Source: Duganella guangzhouensis
GTDB lineage: Bacteria > Pseudomonadota > Gammaproteobacteria > Burkholderiales > Burkholderiaceae_D
DNA length: 64,000 nt
Direction: 5' to 3'
Assembly: GCF_009674535.1 (NCBI RefSeq)
Contig: NZ_WKJK01000010.1
Coordinates: forward strand, 226,222-290,221
The position numbers were made by a program, and so were the translations under genes. This document shows, piece after piece, positions 24,552-33,856 of this stretch; position 1 is the stretch's first letter, and each line of letters begins with the position of its first letter. Below the pieces are notes generated by a model, which saw nothing but the letters and a program-made list of their open reading frames with translations, had not been told where the DNA came from and ran no database searches.

Positions 24552-25826
24552 TCAGCGCCCCAGCCGGAAATCCACGCTGGCGGGACGGCCCGGCAACTCC
24601 AGATTGGCGCGCGCGCGCGGCGATTCGGCAATGATTTTTCCGCGCCGCATCACCAGCCGGCGCGCCGCGCGCAGGCGGATCGCCTCCACCGGATCGGCCG
24701 CGTCCAGCAGCACCAGGTCGGCATGACAGCCGGGCGCGACGCCATAACCTTGCAAGCCGAGGATGGCGGCCGGGGTCGCGGTGACAGCCTGGAAGCAATC
24801 GCGCATCGCCTGCTGGCCGGTCATCTGCGCCACATGCAAGCCCATGTGCGCCACTTCCAGCATATCGCCCGAACCCAGGCTGTACCACGGGTCCATCACG
24901 CAATCGTGGCCGAACGCGACCGGGATGCCGGCCGCCAGCAACTCCGGCACCCGCGTCATGCCGCGCCGCTTCGGATACGTGTCGTGACGGCCCTGCAGCG
25001 TGATATTGATCAGCGGATTGGCCACCGCCGCCACGCCCGCCTCGCGGATCAGCGGCAGCAGTTTGCTGACGTAGTAATTGTCCATCGAATGCATCGATGT
25101 CAGGTGCGAGCCGGTGACGCGGCCGTGCAAGCCCAGCCGGTTGCTCTGGAACGCCAGCGTTTCGATATGGCGCGACAGCGGATCGTCCGACTCGTCGCAA
25201 TGCATGTCCACCATCAAACCCTGATCGGCGGCGTACTCGCACAGAATGCGCACCGATTCCGCGCCCTCGGCCATGGTGCGCTCGAAGTGCGGAATGCCAC
25301 CCACCACATCCACCCCCATCGCGATCGCGCGTTTGAGGTTGAGCAGCGCGTTGGGCGCGCGCAGCACGCCGTCCTGCGGGAACGCCACCAGTTGCAGATC
25401 CAGATAAGGCGCGACCTGGCGCTTGACCTCCAGCAGCGCCTCCACCGCCAGCAGGCGGTCGTCGCAGACATCGACGTGAGAGCGGATCGCCAGCAGGCCG
25501 CGTGCCACCGCCCAGTCGCAATACTGCAACGCGCGCTCGATCAGCGCCTGCTGGGTCAGCTGCGGCTTCAGTTCGCCCCATAGCGCGATGCCTTCCAGCA
25601 AAGTGCCGGACGCATTGACGCGCGGCAGACCATAGCTGAGGGTGGCGTCCATATGGAAATGGGCATCAACGAAAGGTGCGCTCAGCAGATCGCCGCCGGC
25701 ATCGATTTCCTGCGCCGCCTGCAACGGCAAACGCGGCCCCACCGCCATAATCCGGCCATGTTCGATGGCAACGTCGACACCCTGCTGCCCGTCGGCCAGA
25801 TTGGCGTTGCGTATCACGACATCCAT
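24552..25826 (-). CDS. codA: Cytosine deaminase-like amidohydrolase
   Basis: The protein is 424 residues from the ATG at 25826, five bases after GGGAG. The metal-site motifs of the amidohydrolase superfamily are present: AHFHMD near residue 58, HCDESDD with the catalytic Glu, a SHLTSMH segment and FGHDCVMDPWYSLG. The last one matches the CodA signature, where E. coli has FGHDDVFDPWY; the second Asp is Cys here. The family deaminates cytosine, isoguanine or related pyrimidines and triazines. Neighbours do not narrow the choice. The symbol is given for the family and is uncertain because of the Asp-to-Cys change. Confidence 0.75.
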   Translation of the reverse strand: MDVVIRNANLADGQQGVDVAIEHGRIMAVGPRLPLQAAQEIDAGGDLLSAPFVDAHFHMDATLSYGLPRVNASGTLLEGIALWGELKPQLTQQALIERALQYCDWAVARGLLAIRSHVDVCDDRLLAVEALLEVKRQVAPYLDLQLVAFPQDGVLRAPNALLNLKRAIAMGVDVVGGIPHFERTMAEGAESVRILCEYAADQGLMVDMHCDESDDPLSRHIETLAFQSNRLGLHGRVTGSHLTSMHSMDNYYVSKLLPLIREAGVAAVANPLINITLQGRHDTYPKRRGMTRVPELLAAGIPVAFGHDCVMDPWYSLGSGDMLEVAHMGLHVAQMTGQQAMRDCFQAVTATPAAILGLQGYGVAPGCHADLVLLDAADPVEAIRLRAARRLVMRRGKIIAESPRARANLELPGRPASVDFRLGR

Positions 25827-25889
25827 CTGCACTCCCGTTGATTTTAAGTAAAACCATTGTAGGCATTTTCACCAAAATACACCAATTGT

Positions 25890-25989
25890 TGCATCGCATT
25901 AATTGATGAATGTCGTATGCATAAGGATGGTGTAAAAAATAACTTTCCAAGCCCAACATTGGCCGCTAGAATGGGCTTATTGCGTTGCA
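25890..25989 (+). promoter_or_regulatory. Putative phasin control region with two TGC-N3-GCA sites
   Basis: TGCATCGCA at 25890-25898 and TGCGTTGCA at 25981-25989 both fit TGC-N3-GCA, close to the PhaR operator type known upstream of phasin genes in PHB-producing bacteria. Between them a TAGAAT -10-like hexamer (25967-25972) lies inside a 7-bp inverted repeat (AAGCCCA/TGGGCTT, 25949-25978). No phaR gene is in the window, so assignment is tentative. Confidence 0.35.
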
Positions 25990-26009
25990 TCATAATTTCA
26001 GGAGAAACC

Positions 26010-26660
26010 ATGTCTTCGATCACCGAACAGTTTTCCGCAGCCACGAAATCGCAACTTGAAGCGCAATTCCAGATCTTCAGCACGCTGGCCAACACCGCTG
26101 TGGACAGCGCGGAGAAAGTCATCGCCCTGAACATCAGCACCACCAAGGCCTCGGTGGAAAAATCGTCGTCCGCCGCCAAAAAACTGTGGTCGGCCAAGGA
26201 CCCGAAAGAATTCTTCACGTTGAGCACCACCGAGCCGGCCAGCTTCGACGGCCTGCTGGCCTACGGACGCGAGCTGTACAGCATCGCCACCACCGCCCAG
26301 AACGAGCTGATACAGAGCGCCCAGAGCACGCTGAAGCAAGTGACCGACCTGGCCGCGACCAAGGCGACCGTGCTGAGCAAAGCCACCCCGCCAGCGCTGG
26401 CCGCCGCCGTCAGCGCTGCGGTAACGGCCGCCAACGAACCGACCGCCGTGGTGGCCGGCGTGGCCGCCGAACCAGCGCCGGTGCCCAAAGCACCGAAAGC
26501 CGCCAAACCCGCCGCCGCCCCGATCGAGATCCCGGAAGAAGACACCTTCGTCGAAGTCAAAGTCGAAGCCAAGCCACCCTTCCCAAGCGCCGCCATCGCC
26601 CTCGATCCAGAAGCCAAGCCCGCCAAAGCCGCCGCCAAAAAGCCGGCCGCCAAGAAGTAA
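26010..26660 (+). CDS. phaP: Phasin family protein
   Basis: The protein is 216 residues from the ATG at 26010, which follows AGGAG (26000-26004). An in-frame ATG at 25917 is upstream of the likely promoter and rejected. The N-terminal two-thirds matches phasin_2: SITEQFSAATKSQLEAQFQ and later FFTLSTTEPASFDGLLAYGR. It is amphipathic helical and coats polyhydroxyalkanoate granules. The C-terminal third is an Ala/Pro/Lys-rich tail ending in AAKKPAAKK, like nucleoid-binding phasins. A GC-rich terminator follows at once. No pha synthesis genes are close. Confidence 0.88.
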   Translation: MSSITEQFSAATKSQLEAQFQIFSTLANTAVDSAEKVIALNISTTKASVEKSSSAAKKLWSAKDPKEFFTLSTTEPASFDGLLAYGRELYSIATTAQNELIQSAQSTLKQVTDLAATKATVLSKATPPALAAAVSAAVTAANEPTAVVAGVAAEPAPVPKAPKAAKPAAAPIEIPEEDTFVEVKVEAKPPFPSAAIALDPEAKPAKAAAKKPAAKK

Positions 26661-26669
26661 ACCCACCTT

Positions 26670-26696
26670 CGCCGCCGCCCGCGCGGCGGCGTTTTT
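26670..26696 (+). terminator. Intrinsic terminator after the phasin gene
   Basis: CGCCGCCGC (26670-26678) and GCGGCGGCG (26683-26691) form a 9-bp all-GC stem with a 4-nt loop, followed directly by TTTTT. It begins 9 bp after the phasin stop codon. Confidence 0.85.
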
Positions 26697-26747
26697 CCTG
26701 TGCATGTTGTATCCTAGCGGGCTACACGGTTTACCGAGGCAACATGC

Positions 26748-28502
26748 ATGTCTAAACTCTCCCGGCTGATCGGCGGTTTCGTTCGCCAGCACAGCCGCGC
26801 CTATATTTTGTCCGGCGCTATGCTGGCCGGCGTCGCGGTGCTCAGTATTCTGGTGCCGCGCAAGGTCGGCGCCATGATCGATGGCCTGGCCAACCATACT
26901 TTGTCCGGCCGCGCGCTGTGGTGGGAAATCGGTACGCTGCTGTTGATCGGCGTCGGCATTTATTTTCTGCGCGTGGCGTGGCGGCAGATTCTGTATGGCG
27001 CGGCTTACCAGTTGGGCGTGTCGCTGCGGATTCGCCTGTACACCCGCTTGACGCTGCAAGGTCCGGCCTTCTACCAGCGCCAGCGCACCGGCGATCTGAT
27101 GGCGCTGGCCACCAACGATATCGACGCCATCGAGATGGCCGCCGGCGAGGCCATGCTGGCCGGCTTCGACGGCGCGCTGACGCTGGTGATGGTGCTGGGC
27201 GTGATGCTGCTCGGCGTCGACTGGCGCCTGGCCTGTATCGCGCTGCTGCCGTTCCCGCTGATGGCGTGGGCGTTCTGGTATATCTCGGGTCATATCCACA
27301 CCGCGTCGACCGATTCGCTGAAGCGCTTCAGCGCACTCAATGATCATGTGCAGGAGACGCTGTCCGGCGTGCGCAGCTTGCGCGCGCTCGGTCTGGAACA
27401 GCGCAGCGCGCAGCAGTTTTCGGCGCTGGCGTCGAAGGCGTCCGACGCCAGTCTGCGCGCGCAAGTCTGGGAGGCGGCCTACGAGCCTGCGGTCGGTCTG
27501 ACGCTGACCGCCGCCAGCGGCCTGACGCTCGGCCTGGGCGGCTATCTGGTGTGGCACAACCAGCTGACCATCGGTGCGCTGACCAGTTTCACCATGTATC
27601 TCGGTCAGCTGATCTGGCCGATGTTTGCCGCCGGCTGGGTACTGTCGCTGATTGAACGCGGCCGCGCCGCCTGGCAGCGCTTGCAGCCGATGCTGGATGC
27701 GCCATTGGCGATCGACGATCACGGCACGCTGGCTGAAGTACCGACCGGCCTGCTGCGGCTGGATGGTGTCGGCTACGCTTACGCCGAACAAAGCACGCCG
27801 GCGCTGAGCGATATCTCGCTGATGCTGCAACCGGGTCAGACCCTGGGTCTGGTCGGCCCCACCGGCAGCGGCAAGTCGACGCTGCTGCGGGTGCTGCTGC
27901 GCCAGCTCACGCCGCAGCATGGCAGCGTGTATTGGAGCGGCCATCCGCTCGACAAGTATCAACTGCGGGCGCTGCGCGCGGCGGTCAGCTGGGTGCCGCA
28001 GGAGTCGTTCCTGTTCTCGGCCTCGATTGCCGACAATATCGCGCTGGCGCGCCCGGACGCCACCCGCGCCCAGATCGAACACGCGGCAACGCTGGCCGCG
28101 ATTCACGACGATATCCTGCTGTTCGCCGACGGCTATGAAACCCAGGTCGGCGAGAAAGGCATCACGCTGTCCGGCGGCCAGCGCCAGCGCGTGGCGATCG
28201 CCCGCGCGCTGCTGGCCGATAACGAATTGCTGCTGCTGGACGACGCGCTGTCCGCCGTCGATACCGGCACCGAAACCCGCATCCTCGACCATCTGGAAGA
28301 GCTGCGCCAGGCCCGCCACGGCCGCAGCGCGGTGATCGCCAGCCACCGCCTCAGCTCCGTGGTCAACGCGGACCTGATCATCGTGCTGCGCGATGGCCGC
28401 ATCAGCGAAACCGGCAGCCACGAAGAACTGCTCGCGCTGGATGGCTGGTACGCCAGCCAGTGGCGCTATCAACAATTGGAAGCCAGCCTTGATGAAGCCT
28501 GA
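26748..28502 (+). CDS. ABC exporter half-transporter, MdlA-like (degenerate site)
   Basis: The protein is 584 residues, with six transmembrane helices in the first ~310 residues and a C-terminal ATPase. The Walker A is GPTGSGKST with K376, the signature is LSGGQRQR and Walker B is LLLLDDALSAVD. The residue after the Walker B Asp is Asp where a catalytic Glu is usual, as in heterodimeric MdlA-type partners. The second half-transporter overlaps by 11 bp. Together they should form one exporter of lipophilic or peptide-like molecules in the inner membrane. Substrate is unknown. Confidence 0.85.
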   Translation: MSKLSRLIGGFVRQHSRAYILSGAMLAGVAVLSILVPRKVGAMIDGLANHTLSGRALWWEIGTLLLIGVGIYFLRVAWRQILYGAAYQLGVSLRIRLYTRLTLQGPAFYQRQRTGDLMALATNDIDAIEMAAGEAMLAGFDGALTLVMVLGVMLLGVDWRLACIALLPFPLMAWAFWYISGHIHTASTDSLKRFSALNDHVQETLSGVRSLRALGLEQRSAQQFSALASKASDASLRAQVWEAAYEPAVGLTLTAASGLTLGLGGYLVWHNQLTIGALTSFTMYLGQLIWPMFAAGWVLSLIERGRAAWQRLQPMLDAPLAIDDHGTLAEVPTGLLRLDGVGYAYAEQSTPALSDISLMLQPGQTLGLVGPTGSGKSTLLRVLLRQLTPQHGSVYWSGHPLDKYQLRALRAAVSWVPQESFLFSASIADNIALARPDATRAQIEHAATLAAIHDDILLFADGYETQVGEKGITLSGGQRQRVAIARALLADNELLLLDDALSAVDTGTETRILDHLEELRQARHGRSAVIASHRLSSVVNADLIIVLRDGRISETGSHEELLALDGWYASQWRYQQLEASLDEA

Positions 28503-30297
28503 TACCAAGCCTGAAACGAAACCCGACACCACCAACCAGATGCGCCAGGCGATCGCGCTGCTGCGCCGCGCCGCCCTCCCCGACCAGCACCATCTCGGCT
28601 GGGCCGTGCTGTGGCTGGCCGCCGCCGCGCTGCTGGAAGTGCTCGGCCCCATCATGGGCAAGGCGCTGATCGATGAGCACCTGCTGCCGCACCATCTGGA
28701 CTGGCCGCGCATGGCCGCGCTGCTGGCCGGCGTGGTGCTGACCGGCTGGATCGCCAGCGGCCTGCGTTACCTGCAGCTGGTGCGCCTGTCCGGCCTCGCC
28801 ATGCGCTCGGTGATGCGGCTGCGCGAAATGGTCTACACCCACGTGCTGCTGCTGCCAATGGCCTTCTTCGACCGCGCCATCACCGGCCAACTGGTGTCGC
28901 GCGTCACCAACGACACCGAGGCGGTGAAAAGCCTGTACATCCAGGTGCTGTTCGTGATGCTCGATTCGACCATCGTCTTGGTCGGCACCGTGTGCGCGAT
29001 GGCCTGGCTGGACTGGCGCCTGATGCTGATCGTGCTGGCGCTGCTGCCGGCGGTGCTGCTGATCGTCTGGCTGTACCAGCGCTGGAGCGCGCCGGCCGTG
29101 ACCCGCGCCCGCGCGCTGCGCAGCGAGATCAATGGCCAGATGGCGGAATCGATCGGCGGCATGAGCGTGCTCCAGGCCAGCAACGCCGAACAACGCTTCG
29201 GCCGCCGCTTCGCCACCACCAATCAGGATCACTACACGGCGCGCCTGTCCGAGCTGCGCGCCAATGCCTGGCTGCTGCGGCCCGCGCTGGACCTGTTCAA
29301 CATCATCCTGCTGGCGGCGGTGATCTTCATGTTCGGCCACCGCGAGATGACCGCCACCGAAGTCGGTGTGCTGTATGCCTTCATCAGCTATCTGGCGCGC
29401 GTGATCGAGCCGCTGATTCAGATCACCATGCAGTTCAGCCAATTGCAGCAGTCGGTGGTGGCCACCGCGCGCGTGGCCACGCTGCTGGATGAAGGCGCGG
29501 CGCAGGAACACCGCGCCAGCGGCGACGCGGTTGCAGCGCGCGCCACCGCCGCCAACGATAGCGGCGCGCCGGCCATCGCCATCCGCCATCTGAACTTCGC
29601 CTACAACCCCGGCCAGACGGTGCTGCACGATTTGTCGCTGGAGATCCCGCAGGGCGATTTCGTCGGCATCGTCGGCCACACCGGCAGCGGCAAGTCGACG
29701 CTGCTGTCGCTGCTGCTGCGCTTCTATCCGGCGCAGCATGGCAGCATTCTGGTGCACGGCATGCCGCTGGACGCGATCGACAATGAACGCTTCCGCGCCG
29801 AAGTGGGCCTGGTGCCGCAAGACCCGTTCCTGCTGGCCGCCTCCGCGCGCGAGAACATCGACATGGGCCGCGGCCTGTCGCAAGAACAAATCGAGGCGGC
29901 GGCGCGCGCCGCCCATGCGCACGATTTCATCACGGCGCTCGACCAGGGCTACGACACGCCGCTGGGCGAAGGCGGCTCGCGCCTGTCGGTCGGCCAGAAG
30001 CAGCTGATCGCGATCGCGCGCGCGCTGGCCGGCACGCCGCGCATCCTGCTGCTGGACGAAGCCACCTCGCACATCGATTCGCAAACCGAGCAAATCGTGC
30101 AGGTCGCGCTGGATGAATTGCGCGGCAAGGTGACGGTGATCGCCATCGCGCACCGCCTGTCCACCATCCGCGACGCCGACCGCATCATCGTGCTGAATCA
30201 CGGCCGCATCGCCGAAACCGGTCCGCACGAGCAGTTGATGCAGATCGATGGCGGTCTGTATCAACGCCTCTACCTGTTGCAGCAGTTGGCGGCGTAA
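28492..30297 (+). CDS. ABC exporter half-transporter, MdlB-like
   Basis: The protein is 601 residues from the ATG at 28492, overlapping its partner by 11 bp. A hydrophilic N-terminus (KPDTKPETKPDTT) leads to the six-helix domain. The ATPase has GHTGSGKST with K401, signature LSVGQKQL (Val replaces the first Gly) and Walker B ILLLDEATSHID with the catalytic Glu present. So in the dimer one site has a full Walker B and an altered signature, and the other a full signature and an altered Walker B. That is the known asymmetric layout of heterodimeric ABC exporters. Upstream frames starting at 28393 are shadows. Confidence 0.85.
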   Translation: MKPDTKPETKPDTTNQMRQAIALLRRAALPDQHHLGWAVLWLAAAALLEVLGPIMGKALIDEHLLPHHLDWPRMAALLAGVVLTGWIASGLRYLQLVRLSGLAMRSVMRLREMVYTHVLLLPMAFFDRAITGQLVSRVTNDTEAVKSLYIQVLFVMLDSTIVLVGTVCAMAWLDWRLMLIVLALLPAVLLIVWLYQRWSAPAVTRARALRSEINGQMAESIGGMSVLQASNAEQRFGRRFATTNQDHYTARLSELRANAWLLRPALDLFNIILLAAVIFMFGHREMTATEVGVLYAFISYLARVIEPLIQITMQFSQLQQSVVATARVATLLDEGAAQEHRASGDAVAARATAANDSGAPAIAIRHLNFAYNPGQTVLHDLSLEIPQGDFVGIVGHTGSGKSTLLSLLLRFYPAQHGSILVHGMPLDAIDNERFRAEVGLVPQDPFLLAASARENIDMGRGLSQEQIEAAARAAHAHDFITALDQGYDTPLGEGGSRLSVGQKQLIAIARALAGTPRILLLDEATSHIDSQTEQIVQVALDELRGKVTVIAIAHRLSTIRDADRIIVLNHGRIAETGPHEQLMQIDGGLYQRLYLLQQLAA

Positions 30298-30416
30298 GGC
30301 GATTGCCCCCGCCAGACTGTGGGATTTTGGCGAAAAATCACATTATTCAGGATTTCTTGACTGCAACAAGTCTATAATTGTCTAGACATTGCGGGGCAAA
30401 TCGCGGGAGCGTCAAG

Positions 30417-32537
30417 TTGGCTGGATCGATACACGGCGGGAGTTGGACCACGCGGCGCGTGCTGGCGTTGGCGTCCGTGTGCGCGCTGGTGTTGGCGCCC
30501 GCCTGGGCGCGGGCGCAGGCGCAGGCGCCGCTGGACCAGCGCATCGTCGAGATCCGCGAACGAAGCCGCTTCGTTCCCGACCAGGCACTGGTCCAGCTGC
30601 AAAAGCTGCAGCCGGAGATGGCCGCCGCCTCGCCCCACACCCGCGCCGAATTCCTCACCCAGATGAGCGCCGCGCGCATGCGTCTGGGCCAGAACGACGT
30701 CGCGCTGGAAGCGGCCGAACAGGTGATCGCCTTCGGCCGATCGCTGCACGACAACGCCATCGTCGCCAAGGGCATGCTGACCAAGACCTATGTGCTGTTC
30801 GCGCAGGCCGATATCGCCGCCGCCCACAGCCTGGCCTTCGAAGCCGAACGGCTGGCGCTCACCACCAGCGACAATCCGCTCAAGGTACAAGCCACCGTCA
30901 CCGCCGGCCAGACCTACGCCGAGCAGGGCAACTTCCCGGCCGCGCTGGTCAAGCTGCAGCATGCGGTGGAGTTGGCGCGGCCGCCGCAGACCGACGCCAT
31001 CAGCCTGGTGGCGGCGCTGAACGCGCTGGCCAAGCTGCATATCCAGATGAAGGAGTACGACAACGCCTCGGAAACGCTGGGCGAGCTGCTGGCCGAAACC
31101 GCCAAACTGCATTCGCCCGGCCGCATGGCGATGGCCCGCATCACCGAGTACGCGCTGGCGATCGATTCCGGCCAGCCCAAGCGGGCCTTGCGCGCGCTGC
31201 AGGATAGTCTGCAACTGGAGCGCGACATGGGCGCGGAACAGATGGTCGGCATCACGCTGGTGAATCTGTCGGACAGCTATCTGAAACAGCGCGACTTCGC
31301 CCGCGCGGCGCAATACGCGCAGGAGTCGCTGCAGTCGACATTAAAGACCGGCGACAAATCGGTGGAGGCCACGGCGCGCGTCAATCTCGGCCAGTCTTAC
31401 CTCGGCATGGGCCGTCTGGCCGAAGGCAAGAAACAGTATGAGCTGGGCATGGCGCGCTACGAGCAGGAGAACAACAAGCCGGATCTGCAGGCGGCCTTGC
31501 GCGAGTATGGCGAGGCGCTGGAGCGAGTGGGCGACCTGGCCGGCGCGGTGTCAGCCTATCACCGCGAGCGTGCCATCTCCAACGAGCTGTTTGAGAAACG
31601 CCGCCAGCAGGCCACGCTGGAGCTGCAGGAAAAGTATGAAACCGAAAAAAAGCAGCGCCAGATCGATCTGCTGAGTCATGAGAATCAGGTCAAGGGCGCG
31701 GAGCTCGACAACCGCCGGCTGCAGCAGCGTGTGTGGTGGCTGCTGGCCCTGGTGTTCGCGCTGGCCGCGGCGGTGGTCGGCCTGTTGTACCGCAAGGTGC
31801 GGCACACCAATGCACAGCTGCAGGTGAAGAACCTGGAGCTGAAGGCGCAATCGACGCTGGACCCGCTGACCACGCTGTACAACCGGCGCCACTTCCAGGA
31901 TTTCATGCGCACGCTGAATACGCAGCAGCGCCAGGACGACATGGTCGGCGCGCTGTTCCTGATGGACGTCGATCACTTCAAGCATATCAACGACAACTAC
32001 GGCCATGCGGCCGGCGACGCGGTGCTGAAGATGATCGCGGAAAATCTGCGGGTGGCGCTACGCGAGACCGACATGATCGTGCGCTGGGGCGGCGAGGAGT
32101 TTCTGGCCTTCCTGCCGGCGATTCCGCGCCACGGCGTGGATGAAATCGCGCGCCGCATCCTGACCAGCATTTCGTCGCAGGCTTTGCAATATGGCGAGCA
32201 TCAGATCACGGTGCAGGTGTCGGTCGGCTTTTCGCCGTTCCCGCTGATACCGGGCGGCCAGCTGCTGGCGTGGGAGCGGGCGGTGAATCTGGTCGACATG
32301 GCGCTGTATCTGGCCAAGGCCCATGGCCGCAACCGCGCTTACGGCGTGCGCGGTTTCGAGAACTTCCACCTGACCTCGATGGAAGCGATCGAACAGGATC
32401 TGGAGCGCGCCTGGCGCGCCGGCTTTGTCGATTTGAGCGTGGTGCTGGGCGGCGATCCCGACACCCATCCGCCGACGCCGACCGAACAGACCAACGTGGT
32501 CTCGATCAAGCACGCCGCCGCCAAGGGCGGCCGCTAA
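30417..32537 (+). CDS. TPR-GGDEF diguanylate cyclase (TTG start)
   Basis: The protein is about 706 residues. The TTG at 30417 is preceded by GGGAG (30405-30409) and yields a signal peptide (...RRVLALASVCALVLAPAWARAQ). The next ~380 residues are TPR repeats in the periplasm (such as LVNLSDSYLKQRDFARAAQYAQ). A coiled stretch leads to a membrane helix (VWWLLALVFALAAAVVGLLY) and a cytoplasmic GGDEF domain with GGEEF at 558-562 and an RETD inhibitory site five residues before it. It should make c-di-GMP in response to a periplasmic partner. The domain order is TPR, TM, GGDEF. An earlier TTG at 30378 is possible. Confidence 0.85.
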   Translation: MAGSIHGGSWTTRRVLALASVCALVLAPAWARAQAQAPLDQRIVEIRERSRFVPDQALVQLQKLQPEMAAASPHTRAEFLTQMSAARMRLGQNDVALEAAEQVIAFGRSLHDNAIVAKGMLTKTYVLFAQADIAAAHSLAFEAERLALTTSDNPLKVQATVTAGQTYAEQGNFPAALVKLQHAVELARPPQTDAISLVAALNALAKLHIQMKEYDNASETLGELLAETAKLHSPGRMAMARITEYALAIDSGQPKRALRALQDSLQLERDMGAEQMVGITLVNLSDSYLKQRDFARAAQYAQESLQSTLKTGDKSVEATARVNLGQSYLGMGRLAEGKKQYELGMARYEQENNKPDLQAALREYGEALERVGDLAGAVSAYHRERAISNELFEKRRQQATLELQEKYETEKKQRQIDLLSHENQVKGAELDNRRLQQRVWWLLALVFALAAAVVGLLYRKVRHTNAQLQVKNLELKAQSTLDPLTTLYNRRHFQDFMRTLNTQQRQDDMVGALFLMDVDHFKHINDNYGHAAGDAVLKMIAENLRVALRETDMIVRWGGEEFLAFLPAIPRHGVDEIARRILTSISSQALQYGEHQITVQVSVGFSPFPLIPGGQLLAWERAVNLVDMALYLAKAHGRNRAYGVRGFENFHLTSMEAIEQDLERAWRAGFVDLSVVLGGDPDTHPPTPTEQTNVVSIKHAAAKGGR

Positions 32538-32553
32538 ACAAGCAGAGCGGCGC

Positions 32554-32910
32554 CTACTTCTTGGCCTCGCGTTCGTCGGCGGCGCTCTGCATCTTCTCGC
32601 CGGCGCGTTCCAGCTTGCGGCCGGCTTCCTTGGTGGCGCTGTTCAGCGTCTCGCCGGCCTTGTCGGCGGCCTTGTCCAGCTGCTGGCTGGTTTCCTTGGC
32701 CGCATCGCTGAGCTGCTGGCTGGCCTGCTGCGCCGCGTTATCCAGCTTGTGTCCGGCCTGATCCAGCTTCTGACCGGCCTGCTCGGTGGCCTGATCGATC
32801 TTGCGCCCCGCGCGCTCGGCCGGCCCGGCCTCGCTGGGATCTTCCTTCTTCTGACAACCGCCCAGCAGCGCCAGCGCCGTCAACGTCACTGCCACATAAC
32901 GCATCATCAT
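32554..32910 (-). CDS. Small helical lipoprotein
   Basis: The protein is about 118 residues. MMMRYVAVTLTALALLGGC is a lipoprotein signal with Cys in the lipobox LLGGC. The mature part is almost entirely repeating amphipathic helix (DQATEQAGQKLDQAGHKLDNAAQQ), like LEA or apolipoprotein-like envelope proteins. GGAG precedes the start, with the ATG at 32910 at good spacing; ATG at 32916 abuts it. It converges with the TPR-GGDEF gene. The function is unknown; stress-related envelope roles are common for such repeats. Confidence 0.65.
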   Translation of the reverse strand: MMMRYVAVTLTALALLGGCQKKEDPSEAGPAERAGRKIDQATEQAGQKLDQAGHKLDNAAQQASQQLSDAAKETSQQLDKAADKAGETLNSATKEAGRKLERAGEKMQSAADEREAKK

Positions 32911-33058
32911 GATCATCTCCTGAAAGAATAGGTTCTTTCCAAAAGCATACAACTTCACGCCCTACCACCGCGCACGAAACACCTCGTTACAAAATAAACA
33001 CTATTTACAAAATACGCAACTGCTAGACTGGGAATACATTCACTGAAGAAAGTTCGCG

Positions 33059-33856
33059 ATGCGATTCCGATTTGCCGCGCTTGCGCTCAGCATGCTGTTT
33101 GCCAACGCCGCCGCCGTGGCCGGGCAGGCGGATTGGCCGCTGAGTTATGAAGGCAAATCGACCAACCAATTCATCTTGGATAAACGGGCCACGCAACTGG
33201 TCAACAGCAGGCTACCCTCGGCGTTGTCCGAGCAAGTACTGGCGTCGCTGGGCGGGCCGCCGGATGCGGTGCTAATCGCGCAGCGGCGCTACGTCAGCGT
33301 ATCGGCCTGCCGCCCCCACAGCTGCGATGAAAAAGGCTTCCTGTGGGTGGACACCCAAACCGGCGCCAGCCTGGGCGCCTATCATGTACCCGACACACTG
33401 CTGCTGGGCTCAAACAGCCTGTCGGCCGATCACATCCCGCCCCAGGCCAGGGCCGCGCTGATCGCATGGCTGGACGACCACGATTTAACCACGACATCGG
33501 TCAGTTTCGTCGGCCGCGACGGCCAGCAACAGCCGCTGGACGCAGCGCGTTACAGTGACCCAGAGAAGTTCCGCCCGCCGCCGCAAGGCCCGTCGTTCGA
33601 CTGCCAGCGCGCCGCCAGCAACGTTGAAAAAATCATCTGCGCCGATGGCGCGTTGTCCGCGCAGGACCTGGCGTTAAGCCAGCTGTATCAACGGATACGG
33701 CTAGGCTCGGGCAGCACCATCGCCCAGGAACAACTCAAGACCTTGCAACGCGACTGGCTCAAAGCACGCGACCAGCAATGCAATACCGCCGACTGCCTCG
33801 CCGACCAATACAAGACGCAATACGAGCGTCTGCGCAACTGGACACCTACCCAATGA
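33059..33856 (+). CDS. Exported protein with C-terminal LprI (DUF1311) domain
   Basis: The protein is 265 residues with signal peptide MRFRFAALALSMLFANAAAVAG. The N-terminal half has no motif I know, with two Cys in VSACRPHSCDEKG. The C-terminal 85 residues (PSFDCQRAASNVEKIICAD ... LKARDQQC...CLADQYKTQYERL) match the LprI-like domain, with four Cys at family positions. LprI proteins are exported and one mycobacterial member inhibits lysozyme. The start of the LptA-like gene overlaps its stop by 4 bp. The operon link suggests an envelope role. Lysozyme inhibition is not shown by sequence. Confidence 0.75.
   Translation: MRFRFAALALSMLFANAAAVAGQADWPLSYEGKSTNQFILDKRATQLVNSRLPSALSEQVLASLGGPPDAVLIAQRRYVSVSACRPHSCDEKGFLWVDTQTGASLGAYHVPDTLLLGSNSLSADHIPPQARAALIAWLDDHDLTTTSVSFVGRDGQQQPLDAARYSDPEKFRPPPQGPSFDCQRAASNVEKIICADGALSAQDLALSQLYQRIRLGSGSTIAQEQLKTLQRDWLKARDQQCNTADCLADQYKTQYERLRNWTPTQ

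Noticed and set aside
25998..28712. Minus-strand frame of 904 codons across phasin and ABC genes
   Set aside because: It crosses two unrelated real genes and a terminator, and has no recognisable domain.
30357..30378. TTGACT...TATAAT as promoter of the TPR-GGDEF gene
   Set aside because: The spacing is only 10 bp, too short for a sigma70 promoter. The TATAAT at 30373 may still be a -10 box with an unseen -35.
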